In this document: one piece after another, positions 52,736 to 60,365 of the stretch
Layout: each line of letters opens with the position of its first letter
How positions within the stretch are numbered: the stretch's first letter is position 1
From: Acidobacteriota bacterium
GTDB taxonomy: Bacteria; Acidobacteriota; Terriglobia; Acidiferrales; UBA7541
NCBI GenBank assembly: GCA_013289955.1
Contig: JABCYZ010000021.1
Location: forward strand, 1-64,000
DNA length: 64,000 nucleotides
Reading direction: 5' to 3'
The notes under the pieces: generated by a model
The model's database searches: none
Told to the model about the DNA's origin: nothing
The model's input: only the letters and a program-made list of their open reading frames with translations
Made by a program: the position numbers and the translations under genes

Positions 52736-53956
52736 TCAGGACTTGCCGTCATTCCCGTACTTTCGGGCAAGACGAAATGGCCGTCCCAGCGCATCCAATA
52801 ACCAGTGCCGCTTATTCTCAGCGCCTTCCACCCAATCTTCCTCGGTAGGCGAAAACGAAAGCCGGAACAGATAAGCCAGCGCGGAAAAAATTCCGCCGCG
52901 CATGCGCATTCGAAACAGCGCTCGCTCGAAAATCCCCGGCGGCGCGGATCCTCGGTCGGGAAGCCGCTGTACAATCCGGTCCGCGAGGGGGCCAATCGCC
53001 CGGTCGGAGCGCCTAAGCTCCGCGACTTTTTCTGGCAACGGAGCGCCCAGCACATCGGCCGCCAGCCGCAATCCGAGACACAGCATGCGTTCGCCGCCAA
53101 CCTCTTCTGCGGCCGCCAACACGCGCCGCCAGTCGAGTTCCTGTACGGCAAGAAAAGCGGCCACATCTGCGATATAGCTCAGATGCTCCCAGAAATGCTT
53201 CGCGCCGTGAATGCAGATGAGGACGAGTTCATCCTCCGGGGAGAGAGCGGGAACCAGATGCGAATCGATGTCTACGCGCGCCTGCCGCGCAAAAAGATTT
53301 TCCAGGGGAAGCGGACGGGGATGATAGCGAAATGTGAGCTCGGTGTGAAACTCAACCAGGAGCTTCGTGCTCGTCTGCCGGAAAACGTACTCGCCGGGAA
53401 TCTTTTTCGCCTGAATCGCAGTCAGCGGGACGGACGGTTCATACCCCAGCCCGAGCATCAACTCCGTCGAGCGCAGAATATCCGCATCGCGCACGATCAA
53501 ATCCAGATCGCCGTAATTTCGCAACCCCGGATCGCCATAGCAACGAACGGAGAGCACCGGGCCTTTAATCACGAGCGCCTCTACACGGGCCTCTGCGAAG
53601 CGATCCAGAAGCCGAAACATCTCCGCCGTCAGGCGCAGCGTGAAGAGCGCCTGTGCACGCTGTCGCTCCCGCAATCGCTCGAAAACCTCCGGCGGCGCGG
53701 CGGCTTCGCCGCGGCGTCGAAGCCGGATCGCGAGAAGCCCGAGGACACCGTGCTCCTCCGCGAGCTTGAACAAAACAGGCCAGTCCACGGGCTGGCGGAG
53801 CTGTTCCTTCACACGCTGCAGGTCTGGATTCGCCCGAGCGCATTCGAGCAGCAACGCCCATTCCGCGCCAGAACTCCCCGCCCCGATGAATGCTTTCTCG
53901 CTCAGGCGGCCTCCGTGGCTAATCCGCGCCGCGCCTCTCCGGCAGGCATCGGCCAC
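52736..53956 (-). CDS. NTP_transf_5-type nucleotidyltransferase
   Basis: This 406-aa protein belongs to the uncharacterised nucleotidyltransferase family seen in several peptide-modification clusters (PF14907-type). The nucleotidyltransferase core is visible as VEALVIKGPVLSVRCYGDPGLRNYGDLDLIV, with two Asp residues in YGDLDL as likely metal ligands. VPALSPEDELVLICIHGAKHFW is a family-typical segment. In lasso-peptide clusters, homologues act after an HPr-like kinase on the peptide tail. It is the last gene of the cluster, 53 nt after the radical SAM gene. The start GTG 53956 is uncertain. Confidence 0.85.
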   Translation of the reverse strand: MADACRRGAARISHGGRLSEKAFIGAGSSGAEWALLLECARANPDLQRVKEQLRQPVDWPVLFKLAEEHGVLGLLAIRLRRRGEAAAPPEVFERLRERQRAQALFTLRLTAEMFRLLDRFAEARVEALVIKGPVLSVRCYGDPGLRNYGDLDLIVRDADILRSTELMLGLGYEPSVPLTAIQAKKIPGEYVFRQTSTKLLVEFHTELTFRYHPRPLPLENLFARQARVDIDSHLVPALSPEDELVLICIHGAKHFWEHLSYIADVAAFLAVQELDWRRVLAAAEEVGGERMLCLGLRLAADVLGAPLPEKVAELRRSDRAIGPLADRIVQRLPDRGSAPPGIFERALFRMRMRGGIFSALAYLFRLSFSPTEEDWVEGAENKRHWLLDALGRPFRLARKYGNDGKS

Positions 53957-54009
53957 TCTCCGAGGGAACCATCTCCAGAATTATCGAGAAAGCAGCACAC
54001 TTCGAAGAA

Positions 54010-55128
54010 TCAGGCGGACGCCGCTGTCGCCATTGCCGGCGCGCTTTGAATCTGCACCAATCCCGCCATCGCGGATTTCCTGGAGGCCAGATTGACGGAT
54101 GGAATCCCGGTCCTGGCGAAAGACTTCTCGCAGTCCTGCGTCGAGGGTCCGCGCATGTTCCCCTCGAGAAAAGCCAATCCCGGGCAGCGCGTGCACGTTC
54201 CGCCGTGCGCGCACTTGGAGCATGACGGCATGTCGCGCAGAGTGATCGACCGGACCTCTTCGAGCTGAGGCGAATCGCGCCAGATGTCCAGGAACTTCGT
54301 GCGCCGCACGTTGCCGCTCGGCAGCGGAAACTGAACGCACGGATAAACATCCCCGTAAGGGGAAACATAGCAGGCTGTATGGCCGGCACTGCATGGCAGC
54401 ATGTCCAAGGTGTCTTCGTCCGGCCCCTGTGGAGGAGCGCAAAACTCTTCGACGTTTCCGCCCACCAGCGCTTCATTCCGGAAAACTTCCCGAAGCGCAT
54501 TCTCATCGACATTCAAACTTAGAATGGATCGGTCCCCGTCCATCATCGGAGTAATCGTAGGGTCGAGAATGAACTGTGCGCCGAGCTCGGCGGCCAGCGC
54601 CCGCACTCCCGCGTAATCATGCGCGTTTTGCGTCATCAGCACGTTGGCCATGACGACGTGTATCCCGTGTGCCCGCAGCCGGCGAACAGCTTCTATGGAC
54701 TGCCTAAGCGAGCCGGGCAGCTTCGTAATGGCGTCATGAACCGCGGGGACGTGCGAGTAAATGCTGATCTGCACCGATTCCACGCCCAGGGCTTTGATGC
54801 GGTCCGCTTCTTTCTTGCGGATCAGGATTCCGTTGGTCTTGAGTTTAACGCAAAACGTCAGCTCTCGGGCGTACTCCAGAATCTCAAAGAAATCCCTGCG
54901 CATCAGAATTTCGCCGCCGCTGATGGTGAGATAGAAGACGCCGGCCTCCGCCATCTGCTCGAGAAGGTCTTTAATTTCCGCAGTAGTCATCTCGCCGTGA
55001 TCGTGGTGATCCAGATAGCAGTGAACGCACCGCTCGTTGCAGCGATAGGTTAGGTCCAGTTGCACGTTCAGCGGGATGCGCAGCTTGAGCGCCTTGTCAG
55101 CCATTTCCGCGATGAGCACACCGCTCAT
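54010..55128 (-). CDS. radical SAM/SPASM peptide-modifying enzyme
   Basis: The 372-aa protein carries the radical SAM motif CNERCVHC (C30, C34, C37). A C-terminal SPASM region is rich in Cys (CSAGHTACYVSPYGDVYPC, then CSKCAHGGTCTRC and a final C), which should bind auxiliary Fe-S clusters. This is the PqqE/sactipeptide-type architecture used to form cross-links, thioethers or other changes on ribosomal peptides. Its start overlaps the pqqD-like stop by ATGA, so the recognition protein and enzyme are made together. Confidence 0.93.
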   Translation of the reverse strand: MSGVLIAEMADKALKLRIPLNVQLDLTYRCNERCVHCYLDHHDHGEMTTAEIKDLLEQMAEAGVFYLTISGGEILMRRDFFEILEYARELTFCVKLKTNGILIRKKEADRIKALGVESVQISIYSHVPAVHDAITKLPGSLRQSIEAVRRLRAHGIHVVMANVLMTQNAHDYAGVRALAAELGAQFILDPTITPMMDGDRSILSLNVDENALREVFRNEALVGGNVEEFCAPPQGPDEDTLDMLPCSAGHTACYVSPYGDVYPCVQFPLPSGNVRRTKFLDIWRDSPQLEEVRSITLRDMPSCSKCAHGGTCTRCPGLAFLEGNMRGPSTQDCEKSFARTGIPSVNLASRKSAMAGLVQIQSAPAMATAASA

Positions 55129-55436
55129 GCGGCTACCACCTTGGCTCGTGGGATCGGCTGCTCGGAAAGCAGCAGCAGACCATGTTGCGCCAATTTCGCC
55201 ACCAGATCTTCCGCATCCTTCATGGCCGCTTCCGGCGCTACGTCATATTCCATGCAAATCTTATTCGCGACGATCTCCTCGAGCGGCGTTAGGCCGTCGG
55301 CTGCCTTCCAGATCACCGTCGCTACTTCGTTCAAGGTGAACAAAGTGGAGTCGGTTGCGGACATAACCATCGTCTCATCGCCCAGCGACCGTGCGGCGAT
55401 GGCTGTGCTTCGGGCCACATAGAGTTTGCCAGTCAT
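55125..55436 (-). CDS. PqqD-like peptide recognition protein (RRE)
   Basis: This 103-aa protein starts MTGKLYVARST and has the PqqD pattern: short beta strands (DETMVMSATDSTLFTLNEVATVIWKAADG) followed by helices (LTPLEEIVANKICMEYDVAPEAAMKDAEDLVAKLAQHGLL). PqqD-like RiPP recognition elements bind the leader of precursor peptides and deliver them to a radical SAM enzyme. It overlaps both neighbours by 4 nt. Confidence 0.92.
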   Translation of the reverse strand: MTGKLYVARSTAIAARSLGDETMVMSATDSTLFTLNEVATVIWKAADGLTPLEEIVANKICMEYDVAPEAAMKDAEDLVAKLAQHGLLLLSEQPIPRAKVVAA

Positions 55437-56248
55437 ACGATCAGCTCCCAAACCCGGGCATCGGGCACAAACGTCAGCCGCCGGACGGGCACATGACTGA
55501 CAAAATCAAGAGCCGCATCAAAAACAAGTTTTACGAACTTGGGATCCCGCGCGAAGAAAAGGATATTCCCGAGCAAGGCACCGACGGCTTCGGATCCGTC
55601 AATCGGCTCGATCTTGTTCTCGGGACCTTTGGCGAGCAGGTACAAGCAGGCAATGGGCGCATGCAGATTCTCTCCGGCCTTCGCCAGTTCGCCAAAAAAC
55701 GGCGTGCCAACGGCAAGATATCCGCCATCCTGCCGCGTTACATAGGAAATCTCGTCGGTAAGCAATGCCGCATCGGGGGGAGCAAGCCTTGCCATGGTCG
55801 TCTTCCCTGCCCCGGATACACCCGCAAACAAGAAGGCGCGGCCATTTCGTACCGCGCTCGAAGCGTGCACCAGGAAACCGCCCTTTTTGGCGAGCAGAAG
55901 CGTGTGCACGATCCGCAACACGGAATCAAGCGAGTATGGGTTGAGGGTCTGTTCGATGCGTCCCCGCGCGGTGGATGGATTCCACTCGGCTCGGAAATCT
56001 CCGCGCTCCATGAGCCAGCGGCCCGAGTTCCACGTCACTCGCAGATCTTCATCTCTCGACTCTGTCCCCGGGGGCGCTAGTTCAATTTCAAAGTCGAAGT
56101 GAGGTTCACTCGACGTACTCGTGTACCCCACGTAGCGCTCTTCAATGAGATGGATGAAGTCGGAATCACTCGAACGCAAACGTATGGGCAGGCCGCCGAT
56201 CTCGACCACGACGTCAGAGCGTTGCTTGGCGGCTCTTACACCCGGCAC
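55433..56248 (-). CDS. HPr-kinase-like protein
   Basis: This 271-aa protein has the fold of the C-terminal HPr kinase domain: FLVHASSAVRNGRAFLFAGVSGAGKTT with Walker A at residues 143-151, then LLTDEISYV. In canonical HprK the substrate is Ser46 of HPr, but homologues in lasso-peptide clusters (ThcoK/PadeK type) phosphorylate the C-terminal Ser of the peptide. Here the candidate precursor also ends in Ser. It overlaps the S26 peptidase gene by 13 nt. Confidence 0.88.
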   Translation of the reverse strand: MPGVRAAKQRSDVVVEIGGLPIRLRSSDSDFIHLIEERYVGYTSTSSEPHFDFEIELAPPGTESRDEDLRVTWNSGRWLMERGDFRAEWNPSTARGRIEQTLNPYSLDSVLRIVHTLLLAKKGGFLVHASSAVRNGRAFLFAGVSGAGKTTMARLAPPDAALLTDEISYVTRQDGGYLAVGTPFFGELAKAGENLHAPIACLYLLAKGPENKIEPIDGSEAVGALLGNILFFARDPKFVKLVFDAALDFVSHVPVRRLTFVPDARVWELIV

Positions 56249-56733
56249 TCTGTTCTCCCTGGAAAAAGTCTTTGACGCCCCGCGTCAAGCCGCAGATAAA
56301 GATACGTTGCGCGGTCGGAAAAGCGCAACAGCCGGACGATCATGCGTTCCCACATGCTCAGTCCAGCGGCAGGTTGTAGCCGGCGCTGACCTCGCTCGAT
56401 GAGATGTACCTTGCCGAGCAATTCCGGCGAGAAAACCGGAGCGTCGTTTTGGCGAAGGCGGTCGCCGCGCAGGATCAGTAGCGGTCGTTCCGGGCTGCTC
56501 GCGCGGGCCACTACGCGGTGCGCGATCAAACGCCCTTCTCGGGAGTAAACGACGATCTGCCCCGGTAAAATTTCAGACACGCTGGCGCGCTGGATGGAAA
56601 TCAAATCGCCGGGATGGATAGCGGGTACCATGCTTGTTCCCAAGACTCGAAGGCGAAGCTCCCCAAACGTGCGGACTACCTCTCCTGCCAGTTCGCACTT
56701 GACTGTCGCCGATGCTGTCCCCGGGCCGTTCAT
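56236..56733 (-). CDS. S24/S26-family peptidase, candidate leader peptidase
   Basis: This 165-aa protein has the signal-peptidase-like core LGTSMVPAIHPGDLISIQ (Ser34 nucleophile) and GQIVVYSREGRLIAHRVV (His72). Like SipW/ER-type S26 enzymes it has His where bacterial LepB has Lys. There is no clear transmembrane segment, so it may act in the cytoplasm. It starts 20 nt after the precursor gene, with AGGAG upstream, which fits cleavage of that precursor. A LexA-like role is unlikely because no DNA-binding domain is seen. Confidence 0.86.
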   Translation of the reverse strand: MNGPGTASATVKCELAGEVVRTFGELRLRVLGTSMVPAIHPGDLISIQRASVSEILPGQIVVYSREGRLIAHRVVARASSPERPLLILRGDRLRQNDAPVFSPELLGKVHLIERGQRRLQPAAGLSMWERMIVRLLRFSDRATYLYLRLDAGRQRLFPGRTECRV

Positions 56734-56753
56734 AGCCGCTCCTGCGCCGAGGG

Positions 56754-56927
56754 CTAGGATGCTTTCCTGCTGGCGTGGCAGGGTGCTTGCGTAACGTGAA
56801 CCTTTCCACAGGCCAGCGCCGAGACTTCAAATACCGCCTCGAAGCGGAAGGAAGGAACCTGGTACGGTTTCTTGGTTTTAGCTGTCGTTTCGGGCGTCTT
56901 GGCCCTGGTTGAGTTGTCGTTGTTCAA
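56754..56927 (-). CDS. candidate RiPP precursor peptide
   Basis: From TTG 56927 this small gene encodes 57 aa; GTG 56939 would add four residues. The N-terminal leader is Lys/Thr-rich and contains Tyr22-x-x-Pro25, the YxxP motif that PqqD-like proteins bind in lasso leaders. A hydrophobic FRFEAVFEV stretch (27-35) is followed by ALACGK (37-42) and a tail with Cys40, Cys50 and C-terminal Ser57. GGGGA lies before TTG. It starts just after the large protein's stop and 20 nt before the peptidase. The peptide has no membrane helix and no known domain, as expected of a RiPP precursor. Confidence 0.72.
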   Translation of the reverse strand: MNNDNSTRAKTPETTAKTKKPYQVPSFRFEAVFEVSALACGKVHVTQAPCHASRKAS

Positions 56928-56946
56928 GGTTTTCCCCACGTGCTCG

Positions 56947-59103
56947 CTATTGTATCGCTGCCTGTGACGCCTGAATGGCACAACCGCCTATGCCTTGGCC
57001 AGTGGCTGTGGTGCAATTCCCTGTCGCCAATGGCGTAAAGTAGATCTGCGAACTCCCCGGGGGGCCCGATGAGCTATCAATGATAACCCCGCTGGATCCG
57101 CCCGCCACGGACGCCGTCGCAGCCGTTGCAGTGGCCGTCCCCCAGATCGCAGGGTTCGTAATGTCAAAGGACATGATGCATCCGGTGTTCAGAGGGCAGC
57201 CTATGGGCGCAGCCGTCTGGCCGCTGGCCGCAACACTCAGAAAGATCCTGTCGGTGGCTCCGTTCATGAACTCTGTGACAGGTGAGCATTCGGCATTGGC
57301 CGTGGCGATCTGCGGGCCCTCTACGGGAGTGCCGAGCACTCCCGCGGTAACCGGTATCTGCCACACGGTAGTCGCGGTGGTAGCGCCCACCAGGGAGTTG
57401 GCGCAAACGTACAGATTTCCCGTGCCATTGGCTGAACTGAAATAGCCGTTATCGAAATCTCCGGCGAAGAATCGTGTTCCGGGGAGTGTGGCGTTCGAGG
57501 CCGAGACCTGAGCTTCGTTGCCTCCCGCAACACTGCAAGTCGAGCCAGCCGCGAAACTGGTTGTAAATTGACAGACTCCGGATCGTTTCGCTGCCCCCGC
57601 GGCGCTGTCACCTCTTACGAAGACATACACATTCCCAATCGAAGGATCCACCGTGGGGGAATCTGTAATTCCGTTCGTGCCCAAACTGCCACTTGCCACT
57701 GTACCCCCTGCCCCATGGCCGATGATGTGGTCCACCCGGTAGAGAACTCGGACGTTGTCGGTAACGAAAATCTCGCCACTGTTCGAGTCATATACCGGGC
57801 TCGTGAGCTGGTGGGCGGTGGCATTCAGGACAGCCGGCCAAACGTCGGCTCCCGTGGAAACAGTCTCTATCGGTGTCCCCGAGAAGACGCCGGTGAACTT
57901 ATGAAGGGTAGTAGCGTTGTCACCCACATAGAGCGCATCGTCTCCCGGGTTGTAATCATAGAAAGGCGAGGACATGGTGTCCGCCGCCCCATCAGCAAAA
58001 GTGAGGGTCGTCATGCACGGCGCTGTGCACGCGCGGTAATTTGCATTGCTTACGTTCGTGCTTGGTCCTGTCAGGTCCTCTGGGCTCGTGACGCTGCTCG
58101 TTCCCGCAGCCCATTTCAACAGAACCAGCTGCGCTCCCGCACCCGTGTTCTGAACGAACGCCACCTGCGAACCATCTGCAGAAAGCACAACCGAAGTCGC
58201 GGCCGTTGCCCCGGTGCCCGTGTTGTAGGCCCAGTACGGCGAAGGAACCGAGCCGCTGCATCCGGAATAGAGGTTATCGAAAGCGGCGACGGTGGCTACT
58301 CCGGACGCTCCGTCCACGAAGTTGTTGAAAGTCCAGGTAAAGTTGCTCGAGGCCACGCTCGAGACTGTGATGCCGTTCCCCGCGATTCCAGCGGTCGTTG
58401 CGGTAAGGGTTACCTCGTCACCAGCGGAAGTCGCCGTAACCCCGACGAAATTGCCATTACCATTGAGATTGACCGCGGCTGCGAAATTGGCAGCGCCATT
58501 GCCGGCACCCGCTCTATTGAACGTGCCGATACCGGGCGCGAGATTCGAATTTCCGAGAGTCGCCGTCTCCGCAATCATGGTCAGCGTATCGTTCCCATTG
58601 TCAATCGTGATGGATGAGCTGACAGCTGGCCTAGCCGCAAACGTGCCCGTGTCGACGGCGGCGACAGCCGTGTCCGATCCAGCCAAGCTCGTGTTGTATA
58701 CGACGAAATCAGGTTGTGGCGCCGTGCAGCTCGCTGCGGTGATATCAAAGGAGAATTTCGCCGGGTAATTCCCTGCTCCCACGCCCCCGACGGGATTTCC
58801 CAAATATACGTTCCAATCTCCCTCGATCCCATTTGTCTGCGGCTGGTTTCCCTGCCCGCTGCGTTTTTTTTCCGCATTGCGCCGCATCCACTGCTGCACA
58901 TACCTCGGGTTGCGGGAAAGTCGGAACCCATCCATGAGCGAGCTAGGCTGCGAGAAGATTAAATGCCGGTGGCTCCAGTCCGTTGCCATGTGCACGGGGC
59001 CATTTTGCGCGCTCGTTCCGCGCACCACCACCAGCGCGATCAAGACCGCGGCACCAATTAAAATTTGGGCTAGCCGGCTTCGCCACAAATTACTCAGTTT
59101 CAT
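56947..59103 (-). CDS. large exported protein heading the peptide cluster
   Basis: The 718-aa protein (ATG 59103, with GAGGA just upstream) has a basic N-terminus and a signal/anchor (about residues 12-33). The extracellular body contains several propeller-like repeats (AYNTGT.. SVVLSADGSQVAFVQ, SSPFYDYNPGDDALYVGD, LTSPVYDSNSGEIFVTD, DSPTVDPSIGNVYVFV). A Gly/Asn/Thr-rich inserted block (about 165-275, with FAAAVNLNGNGNFVGVTAT) looks like a domain found in phage and surface proteins, from memory. It contains a number of Cys residues. The function is unknown. Its stop lies 7-19 nt before the candidate precursor, so it is probably cotranscribed. Confidence 0.72.
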   Translation of the reverse strand: MKLSNLWRSRLAQILIGAAVLIALVVVRGTSAQNGPVHMATDWSHRHLIFSQPSSLMDGFRLSRNPRYVQQWMRRNAEKKRSGQGNQPQTNGIEGDWNVYLGNPVGGVGAGNYPAKFSFDITAASCTAPQPDFVVYNTSLAGSDTAVAAVDTGTFAARPAVSSSITIDNGNDTLTMIAETATLGNSNLAPGIGTFNRAGAGNGAANFAAAVNLNGNGNFVGVTATSAGDEVTLTATTAGIAGNGITVSSVASSNFTWTFNNFVDGASGVATVAAFDNLYSGCSGSVPSPYWAYNTGTGATAATSVVLSADGSQVAFVQNTGAGAQLVLLKWAAGTSSVTSPEDLTGPSTNVSNANYRACTAPCMTTLTFADGAADTMSSPFYDYNPGDDALYVGDNATTLHKFTGVFSGTPIETVSTGADVWPAVLNATAHQLTSPVYDSNSGEIFVTDNVRVLYRVDHIIGHGAGGTVASGSLGTNGITDSPTVDPSIGNVYVFVRGDSAAGAAKRSGVCQFTTSFAAGSTCSVAGGNEAQVSASNATLPGTRFFAGDFDNGYFSSANGTGNLYVCANSLVGATTATTVWQIPVTAGVLGTPVEGPQIATANAECSPVTEFMNGATDRIFLSVAASGQTAAPIGCPLNTGCIMSFDITNPAIWGTATATAATASVAGGSSGVIIDSSSGPPGSSQIYFTPLATGNCTTATGQGIGGCAIQASQAAIQ

Positions 59104-59510
59104 TTTCGTCCTCGGCCATAGGTCTGTACAAAAATCCCACATGAGCTAGTAAGTCGCAGCCGATACATCCCGACCTGGGTTGACACGCTCTACACTTTGA
59201 CGCTTGCTTGTGGCACGGGAAAAATCAGTCTCCCGCGAGACCAACTTTCCGCACAACAAACGGCCACACCTCAAAAACTGAAATCGGAGACGAGGGTAAC
59301 GAGAGAGTAGCTGGGGTTCAATCCCGTATTGGCACTCTGTTCCAGAGTGGTAATGTTCTAAAACCCTTTGTCTGGAATTTCCGATTGGGACCTCCCGCAT
59401 ATGCATCATAATGTCTCTGCGACCCTTGAGACAAGGTTTTTGTGGACCGGAATGGGATTGCTAACCCGGGCCGCTCCTTTTAGTTGTGTATTCCCGGCGG
59501 CGCCGACCGA
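59104..59510. other. divergent intergenic region
   Basis: These 407 nt lie between the peptide cluster (minus) and the ABC transporter (plus). The region holds no RNA gene or convincing ORF; a minus-strand frame at 59146-59409 lacks coding character. The ABC promoter begins at its right edge. I did not find a clear promoter for the minus-strand cluster. Confidence 0.4.
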
Positions 59511-59539
59511 TTGTCTCTGAACCAAAGACACGTTATAAG
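59511..59539 (+). promoter_or_regulatory. ABC transporter promoter (leaderless)
   Basis: TTGTCT (59511-59516), a 17-nt spacer and TATAAG (59534-59539) place the transcription start at about 59546, on the GTG at 59547. The mRNA would thus be leaderless, and no Shine-Dalgarno is present. Confidence 0.65.
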
Positions 59540-59546
59540 TTCTGTG

Positions 59547-60365
59547 GTGCCTGACGCAGCCATTCTTGTCGACTCCCTTCAGAAGTCCTTTCCGCCCGCG
59601 CGCAGCGGCTGGCGCTCTTTTCTACAGCCTTTCGGGAAACCCACCGCCGCCGCTCTCGCCGGGATTTCTTTCAAAGTGCGTCCCGGCGAATCCTTGGCGC
59701 TGCTGGGCGCAAATGGCGCCGGTAAATCCACTCTTCTCCGCATTCTGGCCACGCTGCTGTTCCCCACTGGAGGCAGCGCACAAGTCGCAGGGCACGATGC
59801 CGTTCTCGATCCGAGCGCCGTTCGCCGCCAGCTCGGCTATCACGCCGGCACCGACGTCGGTTTCTATGCCCGGCTGACGGGCCGCGAAAACTTGCGTTTC
59901 TTTGGCCGCCTCAATCATCTTTCAAGCCCCCTGGCCTCCGAGCGCATCGCCTATCTCGCGCAGCAACTCCATCTGGAAGAGGGCCTCGATCGCCAGGTCC
60001 GGACCCTTTCTTCCGGCACGGTGCAGCGCCTCAGCCTCGCCCGCGCCCTGCTCCATGAGCCGCGCGTTCTTCTCTTGGATGAGCCTACGCGCAGTCTGGA
60101 CGCTATCGCCGCCTCTGAATTTCGCCGCTTCCTGAAATCCGAAGTCCTCGGCCGCGGCGACACCTCTCTCCTCTTCGCCTCTCACACTTTGCCTGAGGTC
60201 GAGCTTCTCGCCGACCGCATCGCGATTATCGACGCCGGGCGCCTTCTTGCTTGCGACACCCTGGCAGCCCTCAAACAGACCACGCGATCCGCAACTCTGG
60301 AAGAAGCCTTCCTGCGCCTCACAGGCCGCACTCCGCACCTAACGGCGGAAGAAGGCTCGGAATGA
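59547..60365 (+). CDS. ABC transporter ATP-binding protein
   Basis: This ABC-2-type ATPase has Walker A LLGANGAGKST, the signature LSSGTVQRLSLARAL, Walker B RVLLLDEPTRSLD and the H-loop FASHT. The signature reads LSSGT rather than LSGGQ, common in drug/polysaccharide exporters. GTG 59547 is chosen because the promoter puts the transcription start there; GTG 59544 and an upstream GTG 59484 are alternatives. It overlaps the permease start by ATGA. It may export the cluster's peptide, by position only. Confidence 0.9.
   Translation: MPDAAILVDSLQKSFPPARSGWRSFLQPFGKPTAAALAGISFKVRPGESLALLGANGAGKSTLLRILATLLFPTGGSAQVAGHDAVLDPSAVRRQLGYHAGTDVGFYARLTGRENLRFFGRLNHLSSPLASERIAYLAQQLHLEEGLDRQVRTLSSGTVQRLSLARALLHEPRVLLLDEPTRSLDAIAASEFRRFLKSEVLGRGDTSLLFASHTLPEVELLADRIAIIDAGRLLACDTLAALKQTTRSATLEEAFLRLTGRTPHLTAEEGSE

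Noticed and set aside
52736..59103. Calling the cluster a lasso-peptide cluster
   Set aside because: Kinase, PqqD-like protein and NTP_transf fit, but neither an asparagine-synthetase-like cyclase nor a transglutaminase-like protease is present, and the core begins ACGK without a ring acid at the expected position 7-9.
59319..59340. sigma54-type promoter (TGGCAC near 59329)
   Set aside because: The TGGCAC half has no TTGC element at the required spacing, and no sigma54 activator gene is near.
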